Shown one piece after another: positions 33,757-43,191 of a DNA stretch of 64,000 bases (position 1 is the first letter of the stretch; the number at the start of each line of letters is the position of its first letter). Under the pieces are notes generated by a model. It had not been told where the DNA came from. It saw only the letters and a list, made by a program, of their open reading frames with translations, and did not search any database. The position numbers were made by a program, and so were the translations under genes. Location: the NCBI RefSeq assembly GCF_029962605.1, contig NZ_CP124750.1:868001-932000 (forward strand), in the 5' to 3' direction. This DNA is from Serratia sarumanii. GTDB lineage: Bacteria; Pseudomonadota; Gammaproteobacteria; Enterobacterales; Enterobacteriaceae.

Positions 33757-34998
33757 ATGGGCCTGAAGAATTATTTTGAGAAGATAGAGCATCACTTCAC
33801 GCCGGGCGGCAAACTGGAAAAGTGGTACCCGCTGTATGAAGCGACCACCACGGTGTTTTACACCCCCGGCACGGTGACGCGCGGCGCTTCGCACGTGCGC
33901 GACGCCATCGATTTGAAACGCATGATGATCCTGGTGTGGCTGGCGGTGTTCCCGGCGATGTTCTGGGGCATGTACAACGTCGGCCAACAGGCGATCCCGG
34001 CGCTGCACCATCTGTACAGCGGCGACGAGCTGCAACAGGTGCTGGCGGGCGACTGGCATTATCGCCTGGCGCAGTGGCTCGGCGCCTCTCTGGCGGCCGA
34101 CGCCGGCTGGGTCAGCAAGATGGTGCTGGGCGCCTGTTACTTCCTGCCGATCTACGCCGTGGTGTTTGTCGTCGGCGGCTTCTGGGAAGTGCTGTTCGCC
34201 ATTATCCGCAAGCATGAGGTCAACGAAGGCTTCTTCGTCACCTCTATCCTGTTCGCGCTGATCGTGCCGCCGACCCTGCCGCTGTGGCAGGCCGCGCTGG
34301 GCATCACCTTCGGCGTGGTGGTGGCCAAAGAGATCTTCGGCGGCACCGGGCGCAACTTCCTCAACCCGGCGTTGGCCGGCCGCGCCTTCCTGTTCTTCGC
34401 CTACCCGGCGCAGATCTCCGGCGATCTGGTGTGGACTTCCGCGGACGGTTTCTCCGGCGCGACGCCGCTGGCGCAGTGGAGCGCAGGCGGGGCGCACAGC
34501 CTGAGCAACGTGGCCACCGGCCAGTCCATCAGCTGGATGGACGCCTTCCTCGGCAACATTCCCGGCTCCGTCGGTGAAGTCTCCACGCTGATGATCCTGA
34601 TCGGCGGGGCGATTATCCTGTTCGGCCGCGTGGCTTCCTGGCGCATCGTCGCCGGCGTGATGCTCGGCATGGTGGCTTCCGCCCTGTTGTTCAACGCCAT
34701 CGGTTCCGATACCAACCCGATGTTCGCCATGCCGTGGTACTGGCATCTGGTGCTGGGCGGTTTTGCCTTCGGCATGATCTTTATGGCGACCGACCCGGTT
34801 TCCGCCTCCTTCACCAACAAGGGGAAATGGTGGTACGGCATTCTGATCGGCGTGATGTGCGTGCTGATCCGGGTGGTCAACCCCGCCTATCCGGAAGGCA
34901 TGATGCTGGCGATCCTGTTCGCCAACCTGTTCGCACCGCTGTTCGATTATCTGGTGGTGCAGGCCAACATCAAGCGGAGAAAAGCCCGTGGCGAATGA
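33757..34998 (+). CDS. nqrB: Na+-translocating NADH:quinone reductase subunit B
   Basis: A 413-residue integral membrane subunit with about ten helices. It carries the covalent FMN site: the Thr in [11 protein letters not shown] is attached to FMN by ApbE. It forms part of the Na+ path and quinone site. It starts three bases after nqrA and overlaps nqrC by 11 bases. Confidence 0.96.
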   Translation: MGLKNYFEKIEHHFTPGGKLEKWYPLYEATTTVFYTPGTVTRGASHVRDAIDLKRMMILVWLAVFPAMFWGMYNVGQQAIPALHHLYSGDELQQVLAGDWHYRLAQWLGASLAADAGWVSKMVLGACYFLPIYAVVFVVGGFWEVLFAIIRKHEVNEGFFVTSILFALIVPPTLPLWQAALGITFGVVVAKEIFGGTGRNFLNPALAGRAFLFFAYPAQISGDLVWTSADGFSGATPLAQWSAGGAHSLSNVATGQSISWMDAFLGNIPGSVGEVSTLMILIGGAIILFGRVASWRIVAGVMLGMVASALLFNAIGSDTNPMFAMPWYWHLVLGGFAFGMIFMATDPVSASFTNKGKWWYGILIGVMCVLIRVVNPAYPEGMMLAILFANLFAPLFDYLVVQANIKRRKARGE

Positions 34999-35782
34999 AG
35001 CGAAAAACGACGGCATCGGTAAAACGCTGCTGGTAGTGCTGCTGCTGTGTCTGGTGTGTTCAGTGGTGGTGGCGGGCTCCGCCGTCGGCCTGAAGTCCAA
35101 ACAGCAGGAGCAAAAGCTGCTCGACAAGCAGCGCAATATTCTCGACGTAGCCGGCCTGTTGCAGCCGAAAATGGAGAGCGAGCAGGTCAAGCGCCTGTAC
35201 AGCGAGCGCATCGAACCGCGCCTGGTGGATCTGAACAGCGGCGAGTTTGTCGCCGGCAAGGCGGCGGCGTTCGATCTGGGCGCCGCGCTGCGCGACGACG
35301 CCAAAAGCGTGGCGCTGGCGGCGGGCGACGATCCGGCCGGCATCAAGCGCCGCAGCAACCAGGCGGAAATCTACCTGGTGCGCGACGAAAGCGGCCAGGT
35401 GAACAAGATTGTGCTGCCGGTATACGGCACCGGTCTGTGGTCGATGATGTACGCCTTCGTGGCGCTGGATAACGACGGCAACACGGTCAAGGGCATCACC
35501 TACTACGACCAGGGGGAAACCCCGGGGCTGGGCGGCGAGGTCGAGAACCCGTCCTGGCGCCAGCAGTGGGTCGGCAAACAGCTGTTCGACGACAACGGCC
35601 AGCCGGCGATCCGCGTGGTGAAAGGCGGCGCGCGTCAAGGGGATGTGCATGGGGTGGACGGCCTGTCCGGCGCCACGCTGACCTCCAACGGCGTGCAGCA
35701 TACGTTTGATTTCTGGTTGGGCGAGCACGGCTTCGGCCCGTTCCTGAAAAAAGTTCGTGAAGGAGCGCTGAAAAATGGCTGA
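34988..35782 (+). CDS. nqrC: Na+-translocating NADH:quinone reductase subunit C
   Basis: A 264-residue subunit with one N-terminal membrane helix ([20 protein letters not shown]) and a periplasmic FMN-binding domain. The flavinylation motif is [12 protein letters not shown], Thr being the attachment site. GTG start inside nqrB. Confidence 0.96.
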   Translation: MANEAKNDGIGKTLLVVLLLCLVCSVVVAGSAVGLKSKQQEQKLLDKQRNILDVAGLLQPKMESEQVKRLYSERIEPRLVDLNSGEFVAGKAAAFDLGAALRDDAKSVALAAGDDPAGIKRRSNQAEIYLVRDESGQVNKIVLPVYGTGLWSMMYAFVALDNDGNTVKGITYYDQGETPGLGGEVENPSWRQQWVGKQLFDDNGQPAIRVVKGGARQGDVHGVDGLSGATLTSNGVQHTFDFWLGEHGFGPFLKKVREGALKNG

Positions 35783-36404
35783 TTCCAAAGAGATAAAGCG
35801 GGTCCTGCTGGGGCCGCTGTTCGACAATAACCCGATCGCCCTGCAGGTGTTGGGCGTCTGTTCTGCGTTGGCGGTGACCACCAAGCTGGAGACGGCGGTG
35901 GTGATGACCATTGCGGTGACGCTGGTCACGGCGTTCTCCAGCTTCTTCATCTCGCTGATCCGTCACCATATTCCCAACAGCGTGCGCATTATCGTGCAGA
36001 TGGCGATCATCGCCTCGCTGGTGATCGTGGTCGATCAGCTGCTGCGCGCCTACGCGTTCGAGATCTCCAAGCAGCTGTCGGTGTTCGTAGGCCTCATCAT
36101 CACCAACTGTATCGTGATGGGGCGCGCCGAGGCTTACGCCATGAAGTCGCCGCCGATCGAGAGCTTTATGGACGGCATCGGCAACGGGCTGGGCTACGGG
36201 GTGATCCTGGTGCTGGTCGGTTTCCTGCGCGAGCTGATTGGTTCCGGCAAGCTGTTCGGCGTCCCGGTGCTGGAAACGGTGCAGAACGGCGGCTGGTTCC
36301 AGCCGAACGGCCTGTTCCTGCTGGCGCCGAGCGCGTTCTTCATCATCGGCCTGCTGATCTGGGTGCTGCGCACCCTGAAGCCGGCGCAGATCGAAAAGGA
36401 GTAA
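35775..36404 (+). CDS. nqrD: Na+-translocating NADH:quinone reductase subunit D
   Basis: A 209-residue, six-helix membrane protein homologous to NqrE and RnfE. NqrD and NqrE are inverted-topology relatives that hold an iron centre with conserved Cys (here [12 protein letters not shown]). It overlaps nqrC by eight bases. Confidence 0.96.
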   Translation: MADSKEIKRVLLGPLFDNNPIALQVLGVCSALAVTTKLETAVVMTIAVTLVTAFSSFFISLIRHHIPNSVRIIVQMAIIASLVIVVDQLLRAYAFEISKQLSVFVGLIITNCIVMGRAEAYAMKSPPIESFMDGIGNGLGYGVILVLVGFLRELIGSGKLFGVPVLETVQNGGWFQPNGLFLLAPSAFFIIGLLIWVLRTLKPAQIEKE

Positions 36405-36410
36405 AGGCCG

Positions 36411-37007
36411 ATGGAACACTATATCAGCCTGTTTGTGCGCGCGGTGTTCGTCGAGAACATGGCGCTGGCGTTCTTCCTCGGGATGTGTACCTTCCTGGCA
36501 GTCTCGAAGAAGGTCTCGACCGCCTTTGGCCTGGGCATCGCGGTGACCATCGTGCTCGGCATTTCGGTGCCGGTGAACAACCTGGTCTACAACCTGATCC
36601 TGCGCGACGGCGCGCTGGTGGAAGGCGTCGATCTGAGCTTCCTCAACTTCATCACCTTTATCGGCGTGATCGCGGCGCTGGTGCAGATTTTGGAGATGAT
36701 CCTCGATCGCTTCTTCCCGTCGCTGTATAACGCGCTCGGCATCTTCCTGCCGCTCATCACCGTGAACTGCGCCATCTTCGGCGGCGTGTCCTTCATGGTG
36801 CAGCGCGACTACAACTTCGCCGAATCGGTGGTGTACGGCTTCGGCTCCGGCACCGGCTGGATGCTGGCTATCGTCGCCATGGCGGGGATCCGCGAGAAAC
36901 TCAAGTATGCCAACGTGCCGGCGGGACTGCGCGGCCTGGGCATTACCTTTATCACCACCGGACTGATGGCGCTGGGCTTCATGTCCTTCTCCGGTGTTCA
37001 GTTGTAA
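36411..37007 (+). CDS. nqrE: Na+-translocating NADH:quinone reductase subunit E
   Basis: A 198-residue, six-helix membrane protein, the partner of NqrD. Conserved Cys lie in [12 protein letters not shown] and [10 protein letters not shown], the iron-binding positions between the two subunits. Confidence 0.96.
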   Translation: MEHYISLFVRAVFVENMALAFFLGMCTFLAVSKKVSTAFGLGIAVTIVLGISVPVNNLVYNLILRDGALVEGVDLSFLNFITFIGVIAALVQILEMILDRFFPSLYNALGIFLPLITVNCAIFGGVSFMVQRDYNFAESVVYGFGSGTGWMLAIVAMAGIREKLKYANVPAGLRGLGITFITTGLMALGFMSFSGVQL

Positions 37008-37022
37008 AGGCGGGAAGAATTT

Positions 37023-38246
37023 ATGGAAATTATTTTAGGTGTAGCAATGTTCACCACCATCGTGATGGTGCTGGTGTTGCTGATCCTGTTCGCCAAATCG
37101 AAGCTGGTGAACACCGGCGACATCGCGGTGGAGATCAACGGCGATCTGGATAAGAGCTTCCATGCGCCGGCGGGCGACAAGCTGCTCAACGTGCTCTCCA
37201 GCCAGGGGATCTTCGTCTCCTCGGCCTGCGGCGGCGGCGGTTCCTGCGGCCAGTGCCGGGTGGTGATCAAAGAGGGCGGCGGCGATATCCTGCCGACCGA
37301 GCTCTCGCACATCAACAAGCGCGAAGCGAAAGAGGGTTGCCGCCTGGCGTGCCAGGTGAACGTGAAGCAGAACCTGAAGATCGAGCTGCCGGAAGAGATC
37401 TTCGGCGTGAAGAAATGGGAGTGCGAGGTTATCTCCAACGATAACAAAGCCACCTTTATCAAAGAGCTGAAGCTGAAGATCCCCGATGGCGAAGACGTGC
37501 CGTTCCGCGCGGGCGGCTTCATCCAGATCGAAGCCCCGGCGCACGACATCAGCTACGCCGACTTCGACGTGCCGCAGGAGTATCGCGGCGACTGGGACAA
37601 GTTCAACCTGTTCCGCTACCGCTCGACGGTGAACGACACCACGGTGCGCGCCTACTCGATGGCCAACTACCCGGAAGAGAAGGGCATCATCATGCTCAAC
37701 GTGCGTATCGCCACGCCGCCGCCGAACAACCCGGACGTGCCGCCGGGCATCATGTCTTCCTATATCTGGTCGCTGAAGCCGGGTGACAAGGTGACCATCT
37801 CCGGGCCGTTCGGCGAATTCTTCGCCAAGGAGACCGACGCCGAAATGATCTTCATCGGCGGCGGCGCGGGCATGGCGCCGATGCGTTCGCACATCTTCGA
37901 TCAGCTCAAACGCCTGAACTCGAAGCGCAAGATCACTTTCTGGTACGGCGCGCGTTCGCTGCGCGAGATGTTCTATGAAGACGACTTCAACCAGCTGCAG
38001 GCGGAGAACGACAACTTCACCTGGCACGTGGCGCTGTCGGATCCGCAGCCGGAAGATAACTGGACCGGCTACACCGGCTTTATCCATAATGTTCTGCTGG
38101 AGAACTATCTGAGGAATCACCCGGCGCCGGAGGACTGCGAGTTTTACATGTGCGGGCCGCCGATGATGAACGCCGCGGTGATCAAGATGCTCAAAGATCT
38201 GGGCGTCGAAGACGAGAACATCATGCTGGATGACTTTGGTGGCTAA
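37023..38246 (+). CDS. nqrF: Na+-translocating NADH:quinone reductase subunit F
   Basis: A 407-residue electron-entry subunit. It has one N-terminal membrane helix, a 2Fe-2S ferredoxin domain with C69, C75, C78 and C110 ([12 protein letters not shown] and CRLACQ), and a C-terminal FAD/NADH reductase domain with [21 protein letters not shown] and YMCGPPMMN. Confidence 0.96.
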   Translation: MEIILGVAMFTTIVMVLVLLILFAKSKLVNTGDIAVEINGDLDKSFHAPAGDKLLNVLSSQGIFVSSACGGGGSCGQCRVVIKEGGGDILPTELSHINKREAKEGCRLACQVNVKQNLKIELPEEIFGVKKWECEVISNDNKATFIKELKLKIPDGEDVPFRAGGFIQIEAPAHDISYADFDVPQEYRGDWDKFNLFRYRSTVNDTTVRAYSMANYPEEKGIIMLNVRIATPPPNNPDVPPGIMSSYIWSLKPGDKVTISGPFGEFFAKETDAEMIFIGGGAGMAPMRSHIFDQLKRLNSKRKITFWYGARSLREMFYEDDFNQLQAENDNFTWHVALSDPQPEDNWTGYTGFIHNVLLENYLRNHPAPEDCEFYMCGPPMMNAAVIKMLKDLGVEDENIMLDDFGG

Positions 38247-39278
38247 ATGCGCGCATTGGCGATGAAGAACTGGCTGACGGGCGTGGCACTGAGCGCCACC
38301 CTGCTGCTGACCGGCTGCGGGCCGGAACAGGTGGATCTGACGGGTAAAACCATGGGCACCTCGTATTCGATCCGTTACGTGGCCGGCGACGATACGCCGT
38401 CGGCGCGCGAGATGCAGGCGGAGATCGACAAACGGCTGGAACAGGTGAACGACCAGATGTCCACCTACCGGCCGGACTCCGAGCTGAGCCGCTTCAACGC
38501 CAGCCGTGACATTGACCGGCCGTTCCCGGTTTCGCCGGCGACCGCCGAGGTGGTGCGCGAAGCGCTGCGCATCAACCGCGTGACCGATGGCGCGCTGGAC
38601 GTGACCGTAGGGCCGCTGGTCAATCTGTGGGGCTTCGGCCCGGAAGGGCGGCCGGATAAAGTGCCGAGCGAGGCGGAGCTGGCGCACCGCCGCGCCTGGA
38701 CCGGTGCCGACAAACTGGCGGTGCAGGGCAGCGCGCTGGTGAAAAGCATCCCCGAGCTGTATGTCGACCTGTCGTCGATCGCCAAAGGATACGGCGTGGA
38801 CGTGGTGGCGGAGTATCTGCAATCGCAACACGTGCAAAATTACATGGTGGATATCGGCGGTGAAGTCCGCACCCGCGGGCGCAACGGCGAGCAAAAGCCG
38901 TGGCGCATCGCCATCGAGCGCCCGACCGCCGGTGCGCAGCAGCAGGCGCAGCTGGTGATCCAGCCAGGGGAGATGTCGATCGCCACCTCGGGTGACTATC
39001 GCAACTACTTCGAGCAGGACGGGGTGCGCTATTCGCACACCATCGATCCGATCACCGGCCGGCCGATCAACCACCGCCTGGTGTCGATCACCGTACTGAG
39101 CCCGACCTGTATGACCGCCGACGGCCTGTCCACCGGCCTGAACGTGATGGGGCCGGAGCGCGGCCTGGCGCTGGCCAATCTGCTCGGTATCCCGGTGTTC
39201 ATGATCGTGAAAACCGCCGACGGGTTTGAGGAGCGTTATTCGGACGCGTTCAAACCCTACCTGAAAAAGAGTTCGTGA
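38247..39278 (+). CDS. apbE: FAD:protein FMN transferase (ApbE)
   Basis: A lipoprotein that attaches FMN from FAD to Thr residues of NqrB and NqrC. The lipobox is LLTGC. Conserved parts are GKTMGTSYSIRY, DVTVGPLVNLWGFGP, VDLSSIAKGYGVD, the metal region SHTIDPITGRPI and TADGLSTGLNVMG. The frame begins directly after the nqrF stop; an ATG 15 bases later (38262, MKNWLTG) may be the true start and gives a cleaner signal peptide. 343 residues from the first start. Confidence 0.94.
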   Translation: MRALAMKNWLTGVALSATLLLTGCGPEQVDLTGKTMGTSYSIRYVAGDDTPSAREMQAEIDKRLEQVNDQMSTYRPDSELSRFNASRDIDRPFPVSPATAEVVREALRINRVTDGALDVTVGPLVNLWGFGPEGRPDKVPSEAELAHRRAWTGADKLAVQGSALVKSIPELYVDLSSIAKGYGVDVVAEYLQSQHVQNYMVDIGGEVRTRGRNGEQKPWRIAIERPTAGAQQQAQLVIQPGEMSIATSGDYRNYFEQDGVRYSHTIDPITGRPINHRLVSITVLSPTCMTADGLSTGLNVMGPERGLALANLLGIPVFMIVKTADGFEERYSDAFKPYLKKSS

Positions 39279-39285
39279 GGTTGCT

Positions 39286-39513
39286 ATGTTGACGGTATTC
39301 GCCGCCACCTTCGTGTTGTTCCTACTGATCGTCGGCGGGATGTCGCTGGGTTACGTGTTCAAACGCAAAAGCCTGCAGGGCAGCTGCGGCGGCATCACCG
39401 CATTGGGGATGGAGAAAGTCTGCGACTGCCCGGAACCCTGCGATGCGCGCAAAAAGCGCGAAGCTAAAGCGGCACAGCGGCGCGAGCAGCTGGACAAGCA
39501 CCGCATTCTGTAG
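39286..39513 (+). CDS. nqrM: NqrM, Na+-NQR maturation factor
   Basis: A 75-residue protein with one N-terminal membrane helix and four Cys at 34, 46, 48 and 52 (GSCGG, KVCDCPEPC). NqrM (DUF539) is needed to build a working Na+-NQR, probably to deliver iron for the NqrD/E centre. Last gene of the nqr operon; a strong terminator follows. Confidence 0.93.
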   Translation: MLTVFAATFVLFLLIVGGMSLGYVFKRKSLQGSCGGITALGMEKVCDCPEPCDARKKREAKAAQRREQLDKHRIL

Positions 39514-39521
39514 CTGTAGCG

Positions 39522-39548
39522 AAAACCCGGCCTTGGCCGGGTTTTTTT
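39522..39548 (+). terminator. Terminator of the nqr operon
   Basis: AAAACCCGGCC and GGCCGGGTTTTTTT with a TT loop, nine bases past nqrM. Confidence 0.93.
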
Positions 39549-39564
39549 ATTTGGGGGAGGTATT

Positions 39565-39768
39565 TTATTTTGAATAGGTCAAGTTGCCGAGTGAACCTCC
39601 CACGAAACAGCACAACACTAAGCCAATCGCCAGCAACTCGAAGTTAGCCGACATCTGATCCTCGCCCTCAACGTGGCCAATAATCCAGTCTGAGAGAAAG
39701 GGAAAAGCCAGGAGCATGAGGCCGATACCTATTATCGCACCGGCAATAATTGCTGCTATCCGTTTCAT
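39565..39768 (-). CDS. Small two-helix membrane protein, unknown
   Basis: 67 residues. Two hydrophobic segments, IAAIIAGAIIGIGLMLLAFPF and LLAIGLVLCCFVGGSL, flank a short acidic stretch (HVEGEDQ). AGGTGAT lies just before the ATG, supporting real translation. I do not recognise the family. It sits alone between nqrM and the metallopeptidase-like gene. Confidence 0.6.
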   Translation of the reverse strand: MKRIAAIIAGAIIGIGLMLLAFPFLSDWIIGHVEGEDQMSANFELLAIGLVLCCFVGGSLGNLTYSK

Positions 39769-39984
39769 ATCACCTGCCAGAACCAGACTTCTTTTGATTT
39801 AAAGAAATCGCTAAAACGCCCATCGTAATCTTTAATCTTGCTCAGGATTAAATCGTAAGGTTGATACATCTCTCATTGTAGAATCATTCGGATCTTCCTG
39901 ATAATTCTCAGCAGGTTAGTCTATTGACTCGGTTGGTTAAAATATCGTCTTATTAGGTTTCTTTTGGATTCAGGGAGTTCCAGG

Positions 39985-40518
39985 ATGGGACAACAACAAG
40001 AAAGGATAAAACGGGCGTTAACGGTGGGTGAAATTAATTTGGCCCGTTCGGTGTTTGGCCGTTCAGTTTTCTATGAGAAGGTGTATGTCCACTGCGATAG
40101 CTATCTGCCGTTTGGATTGCAAGCCAGCAGAACGGCCATGGCGCCCAACGGAGAAATCTGGTTTAGACAAGCTTTGTATAAGGCTGACTTTTCCACGGCC
40201 GCCGCAGGTTTCCAGCATGTATTTATCCACGAAATGAGCCATGTCTGGCAGCATCAAAAAGGCATGTGGGTGAGAATCCGAGGGCTATTGAGTTGGGCTG
40301 CTGAATACAAATATCGACTCGATGGTAAACAGCTGTTGCATAACTACTCTATGGAACAGCAGGCTTCAATCATCGCTGATTATTGGTTCCTGAAGAAGTA
40401 TGGTTACACTATCTGGCTGGGGGCGATTAACAATGGCGTCAATTTTCAGGGTGTAACGGATAAAACGATCGCCAGAAAATACGAATATGCGCTTTCTCAG
40501 TTTTTTAAGCAGAGGTAA
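39985..40518 (+). CDS. Putative zincin metallopeptidase, T6SS/Rhs-associated type
   Basis: 177 residues with the zinc-protease signature HEMSHVWQHQKG (H82, E83, H86). No signal peptide. Proteins with this HExxHVWQHQ-type motif are often annotated as Vgr- or Rhs-related and occur as effectors or effector tails of type VI secretion. The ATG at 39985 has GGGAG eight bases before it. The next gene, four bases downstream, is a small lipoprotein, so an effector-immunity pair is plausible but inferred. Base composition is lower in GC than the flanking core genes. Confidence 0.6.
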   Translation: MGQQQERIKRALTVGEINLARSVFGRSVFYEKVYVHCDSYLPFGLQASRTAMAPNGEIWFRQALYKADFSTAAAGFQHVFIHEMSHVWQHQKGMWVRIRGLLSWAAEYKYRLDGKQLLHNYSMEQQASIIADYWFLKKYGYTIWLGAINNGVNFQGVTDKTIARKYEYALSQFFKQR

Positions 40519-40522
40519 CAGG

Positions 40523-40942
40523 ATGAACCGCATTATTTTGGCTGGAATGCTGACTTTGCTGCTCGCCGGCTGTATGCACATGAACGATCCGAGGCCAAAG
40601 AACTACGCGGCCAGCGTCACTGTGGTTGATAACCACGTTTGCGTGCGGGTTCAACCGGAAGGGGACGAGCGGTTGGCCGGCGTCATTATCGAAGAAATCG
40701 GCAACGCCAACGCTATCTTCGGCAAGAACTTCGCGGATAACGAGATGCCTGCGGTCACCGCGGCTACGTGTATTCCCGACGATAACTATAAATTCGAAGA
40801 CGGGAAGTCTTACGGGGTATCGGTGACGCTGTTGTCGCGGGATAAACGAAGTAAAGGTATTGAGCCTGCTGCCCGGCTATTTGGGGCAGGGTTTAGTGTA
40901 CGCAATGAAAATGGCATCATCCAGGTGGTTCCTGCTCACTAA
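40523..40942 (+). CDS. Small lipoprotein, putative periplasmic immunity protein
   Basis: 139 residues. Signal MNRIILAGMLTLLLAGC gives a lipobox LAGC (Cys17). The mature part has two further Cys (NHVCVRV and ATCIPDD) that could pair. It resembles small periplasmic lipoproteins annotated as putative T6SS immunity proteins. Four bases after the metallopeptidase-like gene, hence co-transcribed. The frame is open 36 bases upstream, but the lipobox fixes the start. Confidence 0.65.
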   Translation: MNRIILAGMLTLLLAGCMHMNDPRPKNYAASVTVVDNHVCVRVQPEGDERLAGVIIEEIGNANAIFGKNFADNEMPAVTAATCIPDDNYKFEDGKSYGVSVTLLSRDKRSKGIEPAARLFGAGFSVRNENGIIQVVPAH

Positions 40943-40959
40943 CGGATGTTTAAAGCCGG

Positions 40960-40995
40960 GGGCATAAGGTGGGTTTGTCGAACCGCCTTATGCCC
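40960..40995. terminator. Candidate bidirectional terminator
   Basis: GGGCATAAGGTGG and CCGCCTTATGCCC form a 12-13 bp stem between convergent genes. The T-run is poor on both strands, so the termination role is uncertain. Confidence 0.55.
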
Positions 40996-41007
40996 TTGGC
41001 CGATGAT

Positions 41008-41904
41008 TTATTTCGCCTTGCGGAAGCTTTTTGCCTCGGCCGGTGAGTTGACCATCACGCCGTCGGCGCCCAGCGCCAGCGCCTGCTGATAATCCTGCGG
41101 CGAGTTGACGCCGAACAGGATGATGTGCGCCGGGCCCTGCGAGCGGAAACAGTCCATCGACTCTTTATCCCAGGTCAGAAACGCCTTCGAACGCCCTTCG
41201 CCGAGGGTATATTTCTCCACCACTTCCACCTCGCGCTTCAGCTCCAGCCCGTACCAGCGCGGCTGGCGGTTGTCCGGTTTGACGTCGCACTGGTGCGCCA
41301 TGGTGACGTTGGCCAGCAGCGTGCGGGTCTCGTCGCGGCTTTCGAAGCGCGGGATGGCCGGCGGCAGCGCCTGCAGGTATTTGGCGTCGGTGGAGTAGAC
41401 GCGGATGCGGTTCAGGCTGTCGGTGCTTTCCAGCGTCGCCAGCAGCGCCCGGCCAAACTGCGCCGGATCGGCGTCCGGGGATTTGATGTCCAGATAGAAA
41501 GTCACGCGCGGAAAGGCCTTCAACACCTCATCCAGCCGCGGAATGCCGAGGCCCTGGCCGCGGAACGGGTGCGCATCCCCCTTGGCGAAAGCCCAGCCGG
41601 CGTCGATCTCGGCCAGCTGCGCGGCGGTATAGGCAGAGACCGGGCCCTGTCGGTTGGTCAACGTTTTCAGATCCGAAGGGCGATACAGCACGATGACGCC
41701 GTCTTTGGATTCTTGCAGGGTGATCCAGATGGCGTCGGCGCCGTTTTTCAACGCGGTTTCGATGGCGATGCGGGTGTTTTCCGGCGCATCGGCGGTGCCG
41801 CCGCGGTGGGCGACGATCGCCGGCGCGTGACCGGCGGCGGCGCTGGCCGCCAGCGCGCTCAGCGACAGCGCGGAAGCCAGCAGCAAATGAGAAAATCTGA
41901 TCAT
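41008..41904 (-). CDS. Exported glycerophosphodiester phosphodiesterase-like protein, active site altered
   Basis: 298 residues with signal peptide ending at about SAAA. The GDPD barrel start is present (IVAHRGG with H33, then APENT with E42). The next canonical metal-binding stretch (usually ExD, then HD) is replaced: GADAIWITLQESKDG has W-I-T at 60-62, and VLYRPSD has Y-R at 74-75. So key metal ligands and the second catalytic His look missing. It may be a binding protein or a divergent enzyme rather than a standard GlpQ. It stands alone, divergent from dinB. Confidence 0.8.
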   Translation of the reverse strand: MIRFSHLLLASALSLSALAASAAAGHAPAIVAHRGGTADAPENTRIAIETALKNGADAIWITLQESKDGVIVLYRPSDLKTLTNRQGPVSAYTAAQLAEIDAGWAFAKGDAHPFRGQGLGIPRLDEVLKAFPRVTFYLDIKSPDADPAQFGRALLATLESTDSLNRIRVYSTDAKYLQALPPAIPRFESRDETRTLLANVTMAHQCDVKPDNRQPRWYGLELKREVEVVEKYTLGEGRSKAFLTWDKESMDCFRSQGPAHIILFGVNSPQDYQQALALGADGVMVNSPAEAKSFRKAK

Positions 41905-42054
41905 GTAGGGTACCTTTTCGTTGTCGTTGTGGTGAGCCGCACGGGATGGCGGAAATCATACTATTGAAAAATTAAGCTTTTTTAACAACGCGGAAATATC
42001 TGGCGGAAACGGCGCTTTCGTCGAACCCTGCGGCCTTGAGCTTTCGGTATCTGA

Positions 42055-42070
42055 CTGTATACTTATACAG
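42055..42070 (+). promoter_or_regulatory. LexA (SOS) box of dinB
   Basis: CTGTATACTTATACAG is a perfect CTGT-N8-ACAG site, 17 bases before the dinB ATG. dinB is therefore SOS-induced. Confidence 0.93.
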
Positions 42071-42087
42071 TGTTACTGGAGGGTGCG

Positions 42088-43149
42088 ATGCGTAAAATCA
42101 TTCATGTCGATATGGACTGTTTCTTCGCGGCGGTGGAAATGCGCGACGATCCCAGCCTGCGCGATATCCCGCTGGCGATTGGCGGCAGCGCCGATCGGCG
42201 CGGGGTGATCAGTACCGCCAACTACCCGGCGCGGCGCTACGGCGTGCACAGCGCCATGTCCACGGCGATGGCGCTCAAGCTGTGCCCGCACCTTACCTTG
42301 CTGCCGGGGCGCATAGCGGCTTACAAAGAGGCCTCGCTGCATATCCGTGAAATCTTCGCCCGCTATACCCCGCTGATCGAGCCGCTGTCGCTCGACGAGG
42401 CCTACCTCGACGTGACCGACAGCCCGCAATGCAACGGTTCGGCGACGCTGATCGCCCAGGAGATCCGCCAGGCGATCGCCGACGAGCTGAACCTCACCGC
42501 GTCGGCCGGCGTCGCGCCTATCAAGTTTCTCGCCAAAATCGCCTCCGAGATGAACAAGCCGAACGGGCAGTACGTGATCACGCCGGCGCAGGTGCCGGCG
42601 TTTTTGCAGCAGCTGCCGCTCAGCAAGATCCCCGGCGTCGGCAAGGTGACCGCCAAGCGCCTGGAAGAGGTGGGGCTTATCACCTGCGCCGACGTGCAGC
42701 AATACGATTTGGCGCAGCTGCTCAAGCGCTTCGGCAAGTTCGGCCGGGTGCTGTGGGAGCGGTGTCAGGGCATCGATCGGCGCGAAATCTCTCCTGAGCG
42801 GCTGCGCAAATCGGTGGGGGTGGAGCGCACGCTGGCGGAAGACATTCACGACTGGGAAGATTGCGAAACGCTGATTATCGACAAACTCTATCCCGAGCTG
42901 GAGATGCGGCTGCGCAAGGTGAAGCCGGATCTGCACATCGCCCGGCAGGGCGTGAAGCTGAAGTTTCAGGATTTTCAGCAAACCACCCAGGAGCACGTGT
43001 TCCCGGTGCTGAACCGGCAGGATTTGCTGGAGGTGGCGCGGCAGGCGTGGCGCGAGCGGCGCGAAGGGCGCGGCGTGCGGCTGGTGGGGCTGCACGTGAC
43101 GCTGCTCGATCCGCAGCTGGAGCGGCAGCTGGCGCTGCCTTGGGAATAA
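42088..43149 (+). CDS. dinB: DNA polymerase IV
   Basis: A 353-residue Y-family translesion polymerase. The catalytic acids are D8 (HVDMDCFF) and the SLDEAYLDV pair; the helix-hairpin-helix region has [15 protein letters not shown]; the C-terminal QLALPWE resembles the beta-clamp motif. The ATG at 42088 gives [10 protein letters not shown] as in E. coli; an earlier codon at 42070 overlaps the LexA box and is rejected. Confidence 0.96.
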   Translation: MRKIIHVDMDCFFAAVEMRDDPSLRDIPLAIGGSADRRGVISTANYPARRYGVHSAMSTAMALKLCPHLTLLPGRIAAYKEASLHIREIFARYTPLIEPLSLDEAYLDVTDSPQCNGSATLIAQEIRQAIADELNLTASAGVAPIKFLAKIASEMNKPNGQYVITPAQVPAFLQQLPLSKIPGVGKVTAKRLEEVGLITCADVQQYDLAQLLKRFGKFGRVLWERCQGIDRREISPERLRKSVGVERTLAEDIHDWEDCETLIIDKLYPELEMRLRKVKPDLHIARQGVKLKFQDFQQTTQEHVFPVLNRQDLLEVARQAWRERREGRGVRLVGLHVTLLDPQLERQLALPWE

Positions 43150-43175
43150 AAAAGCCGGCAAGTCGCCGGCTTTTT
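43147..43175. terminator. Bidirectional terminator between dinB and pepD
   Basis: AAAAAGCCGGC and GCCGGCTTTTT around AAGTC; stem with T-run on either strand. Confidence 0.9.
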
Positions 43176-43191
43176 GCGTTAAGCGCGCGGC

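Noticed and set aside
32425..35358. 977-codon frame antisense to nqrABC
   Set aside because: Same artefact of high third-position GC; nqrA, nqrB and nqrC are unmistakable.
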